Part shown: piece after piece, positions 62,034 to 64,000 of the stretch
Numbering within the stretch: position 1 is the first letter of the stretch
Layout of the letters: each line of letters starts with the position of its first letter
Source: Nitrospirota bacterium
GTDB taxonomy: Bacteria; Nitrospirota; Nitrospiria; Nitrospirales; UBA8639
Length of the DNA stretch: 64,000 nt
NCBI GenBank assembly: GCA_011088105.1
Contig: JAALKI010000005.1
Coordinates: 36,416 to 100,415, forward strand
Reading direction: 5' to 3'
Position numbers and translations under genes: made by a program
The notes under the pieces: model-generated
Databases searched by the model: none
Told to the model about the DNA's origin: nothing
What the model saw: only the letters and a program-made list of their open reading frames with translations

Positions 62034-63494
62034 CTACCCTTCTCCGTATAGCACCCATGTATCTTTACTCCCTCCGCCTTGCGAGGAGTTCACAATCAGT
62101 GAGTTTTCTTGAAGCGCGACTCGCGTCAAGCCACCGAGCGACAAGGTAATATCTTGACCCCAAATGACAAACGGACGGAAATCAATATGGCGGCCAGCTA
62201 GCGTGAAGGTTTCATGTTCTTGTGGAAAAAGGCAGGGTTGGGAGGAGAGCGCCATCACCGGTTGGGCAATATAATTGCGCGGATTGGCCAGAATTTTTTG
62301 ACGAAATTCTTCTCGTTGCGATGGTGTGGAGTCTGGCCCCATTAACATGCCATACCCACCGGAGGCATTGACGCTTTTCACGACCAGGCTGGAAAGATTG
62401 TCCAATGTATAGCGTCGATCTTGGTCTTTATGGCACTCATACGTGGGGACATTCGGGAGAAGTGGGCGTTCGCTCAAATAGTACTCAATCATCTTCGGGA
62501 CATATGGATAAATGGCTTTGTCATCGGCAATGCCTGTACCGATGCCATTGGCCAAGGCAACGTTGCCAGCACGATACGCGCGCATGAGGCCTGGGACGCC
62601 GAGTACCGAGTCGCTTCGGAACACTTCGGGATCCAAAAACGCATCATCTAAGCGTCGATAGATGACATCAACTTGTTCGAGCCCCTGCGTGGTTTTCTTG
62701 TAGACCTTGTCGGACTCTACGACCAAATCACGTCCTTCGACAAGCTCGATGCCCATATGCAGGGAGAGGAAGGAATGCTCGAAATAGGCTGAGTTAAAAA
62801 CGCCAGGTGTTAGGAGCACAATTGATGGGTTTTCCCGAGACACTGGTGCGAGGAATCGCAGGTTCTCTGCTAATTGGGTCGGGTAGTGATCGACCGGTCT
62901 CACTCGCATTTCAGCAAAAAGGTTTGGGAAGAGCTGTTTCATGACCATTCGGTTCTCTAGTACATAAGAAATGCCGGATGGCGTGCGAAGGTTATCTTCG
63001 AGTACGTAATAGGTTCCATGTTGGTCTCTGATGAGATCAATGCCGGCGATGTGAATGTAAATGTCCTTGGGAGGTTGAAACCCAATAAAGTCAGGGAGAA
63101 AGAGATCGGAACTTTCGACAAGTTCTCGTGGGACGATCTGATCATTGAGAATCTTCTGATCTCCGTAAATGTCGAGAAGAAAGGAGTTTAACGCACGGAC
63201 TCGTTGCCGTAGGCCTTGTTCGAGTGTTCGCCACTCACTGTTAGGAATGATGCGAGGCAGCAAGTCAAATGGGAACACGCGTTCGGTTTGTAATGGGTCA
63301 TCGTAGACCGTGAAGGTAATGCCTTGCCGAAGAAAGGCTTGATCCGCTTGGCGTCGCTTGAGTTCAAAATCTTTGGACGCTAAGGCTTGAAGCCGCTTGG
63401 CTAATTGCCGGTAATGCGCGCGAGGGTGGTTGGGACTCTCGAACATTTCGTCAAAGCCGTCATGGAATGCATAGTTCGAGAAAAGGTCTTTCAT
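62034..63494 (-). CDS. Circularly permuted type 2 ATP-grasp protein
   Basis: The 486-residue protein shows the family signatures: FVLEDNLRTPSGISYVLENR-like YYVLEDNLRTPSGISYVLE near residue 170, DVIYRRLDDAFLDP near 290, ANGIGTGIADDKAIYPYVP near 335, and VVKSVNASGGYGMLMGP near 395. It would form an amide bond with ATP. The ATG at 63494 begins the family N-terminus (MKDLFSNYAFHDGFDEMF); an in-frame extension to 63635 overlaps IS debris and is rejected. The stop is 10 bases before the alpha-E/transglutaminase gene, an obvious operon. A truncated transposase lies in its upstream region. Confidence 0.93.
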   Translation of the reverse strand: MKDLFSNYAFHDGFDEMFESPNHPRAHYRQLAKRLQALASKDFELKRRQADQAFLRQGITFTVYDDPLQTERVFPFDLLPRIIPNSEWRTLEQGLRQRVRALNSFLLDIYGDQKILNDQIVPRELVESSDLFLPDFIGFQPPKDIYIHIAGIDLIRDQHGTYYVLEDNLRTPSGISYVLENRMVMKQLFPNLFAEMRVRPVDHYPTQLAENLRFLAPVSRENPSIVLLTPGVFNSAYFEHSFLSLHMGIELVEGRDLVVESDKVYKKTTQGLEQVDVIYRRLDDAFLDPEVFRSDSVLGVPGLMRAYRAGNVALANGIGTGIADDKAIYPYVPKMIEYYLSERPLLPNVPTYECHKDQDRRYTLDNLSSLVVKSVNASGGYGMLMGPDSTPSQREEFRQKILANPRNYIAQPVMALSSQPCLFPQEHETFTLAGRHIDFRPFVIWGQDITLSLGGLTRVALQENSLIVNSSQGGGSKDTWVLYGEG

Positions 63495-63655
63495 CGTGTT
63501 TTCTTTTCTATTCACTTCTTGAGAGGGCTGGTAATGACGATGCCACCCATTTGCCACTGCGGACGATGCCTGAATGGGGTTTGTCGGGATTCTTGCCCGC
63601 GGCTTGGAGAAATTGTGCGGGAAGTGGTAAAGCATGCTGTTGTTCCAATGTTCCT

Positions 63656-63851
63656 ATGATCTTCCTCAATGTTCATCTCCAACACTTGAATGTCGGGATA
63701 ATATTGGATCACTTCCAATACGTTGGCCTGCACGTACTTACCCATCCCACCCGTGAAAACCAACGGCGGTATGGTATTTGGTCAATATGATCACATGATA
63801 TCGGGTGTCTATAGATCGCAGGCCTTTGCTTCTGACATTCCATGTCCCCAT
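63656..63851 (-). pseudogene. tnpA: Truncated IS200-type transposase (TnpA) remnant
   Basis: From ATG at 63851 the minus strand reads MGTWNVRSKGLRSIDTRYH, VIILTKYHTAV, then after a frame change VFTGGMGKYVQANVLEVIQYYPDIQVLEMNIEEDH. This matches the first half of IS200/IS605 TnpA (Y1 HUH transposase), which typically goes TKYR...F.G.....L...I.EYYPD..V.EIN.DEDHVH. It ends at the first histidine of the HUH motif, and the Tyr half is missing, so it is inactive. The remnant lies directly upstream of the ATP-grasp gene. Confidence 0.8.
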
Positions 63852-63893
63852 GATATCAAACTCGATCAAGAGAGGACCAGGGAGATGTTTCAT

Positions 63894-63913
63894 CTACAGG
63901 CTTATGCCTGTAG
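63894..63913. repeat. IS200/IS605-type end hairpin
   Basis: A perfect inverted repeat ctacaggc-ttat-gcctgtag (eight-base stem, four-base loop). It is 43 bases upstream of the remnant transposase start, the place where IS200/IS605 elements carry the left-end hairpin recognised by TnpA. This supports the remnant call. The 87 bases from here to the window end contain no gene that I recognise. Confidence 0.75.
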
Positions 63914-64000
63914 CATGACGTTGGGTTGGTAAACGGATGTTACGGAGTTTTGTAGTGCTCCCCTGAAATCAAGCCACCTGTGATCGTTGTTCATTGCGAT

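Noticed and set aside
1..64000. CRISPR arrays or prophage
   Set aside because: No regularly spaced direct repeats, cas genes, integrase, capsid or terminase genes were seen.

Overview
The window looks like a chromosomal piece of a Nitrospira-type nitrite oxidiser (phylum Nitrospirota). The evidence is a respiratory cluster (31.4-42.8 kb) combining two cytochrome bd-like subunits without a cydB partner, a Rieske/cytochrome b pair, five c-type cytochromes and an ethylbenzene-dehydrogenase-gamma-like heme protein, together with hopanoid gene hpnH, KamA, a tandem dCTP deaminase and a three-gene non-classical succinate dehydrogenase. A fused glycine/sarcosine-dimethylglycine methyltransferase (betaine synthesis) and moderate GC suggest a marine or salt-tolerant strain. 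The taxonomic call is inference from gene content, not from a marker gene.

Layout. 0-5.8 kb: partial zapA, then a co-directional block rny-ymdB-xseA-xseB-tlyA (RNA decay, DNA repair, rRNA methylation). 5.9-9.8 kb: rhodanese, betaine synthesis fusion, lipB, and an SDR protein lacking canonical catalytic residues. 10-16.6 kb (minus): two glycosyltransferases, a small membrane protein, dCTP deaminase, KamA, glutaredoxin, an ATP-grasp-like protein and MsrB. 16.8-20.7 kb: methyltransferase, periplasmic LigE DNA ligase, ilvD, SH3 protein. 20.7-28.8 kb: an accessory, exported-protein locus (IS200/IS605-like end, YbjN-like protein, Cys/His-rich CHG protein, FecR protein, TPR/beta-barrel protein, WD40 lipoprotein plus caspase) in which four neighbouring genes each carry an apparent reading-frame break, while frames elsewhere in the window are intact.

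29-31.4 kb: hpnH and small proteins leading into the respiratory cluster, in which many genes abut or overlap by a few bases; it ends before ubiA (minus) and a tRNA-Thr(CGU). 44-46 kb is a gene-poor scar next to the tRNA, with a decayed pentapeptide-repeat gene, a small lipoprotein, and a 47-residue zinc-ribbon protein. 46-55.1 kb: trypsin/PDZ protease, metG, holB, tmk (minus), then DUF502, glmU, glmS (plus). 55.1-59.6 kb: small secreted proteins and sdhA-sdhB-sdhE. 59.6-63.5 kb: CBS protein and the pair of alpha-E/transglutaminase fusion plus circularly permuted ATP-grasp protein. The right edge holds a truncated IS200-type transposase with its end hairpin.

How parts fit: the respiratory cluster would connect the quinone pool and c-type cytochromes, and SdhABE feeds the same pool; ubiA probably serves quinone synthesis. 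Betaine synthesis, and possibly KamA (beta-lysine), fit osmotic adaptation. The 20.7-28.8 kb locus is the most accessory-looking and least understood part.
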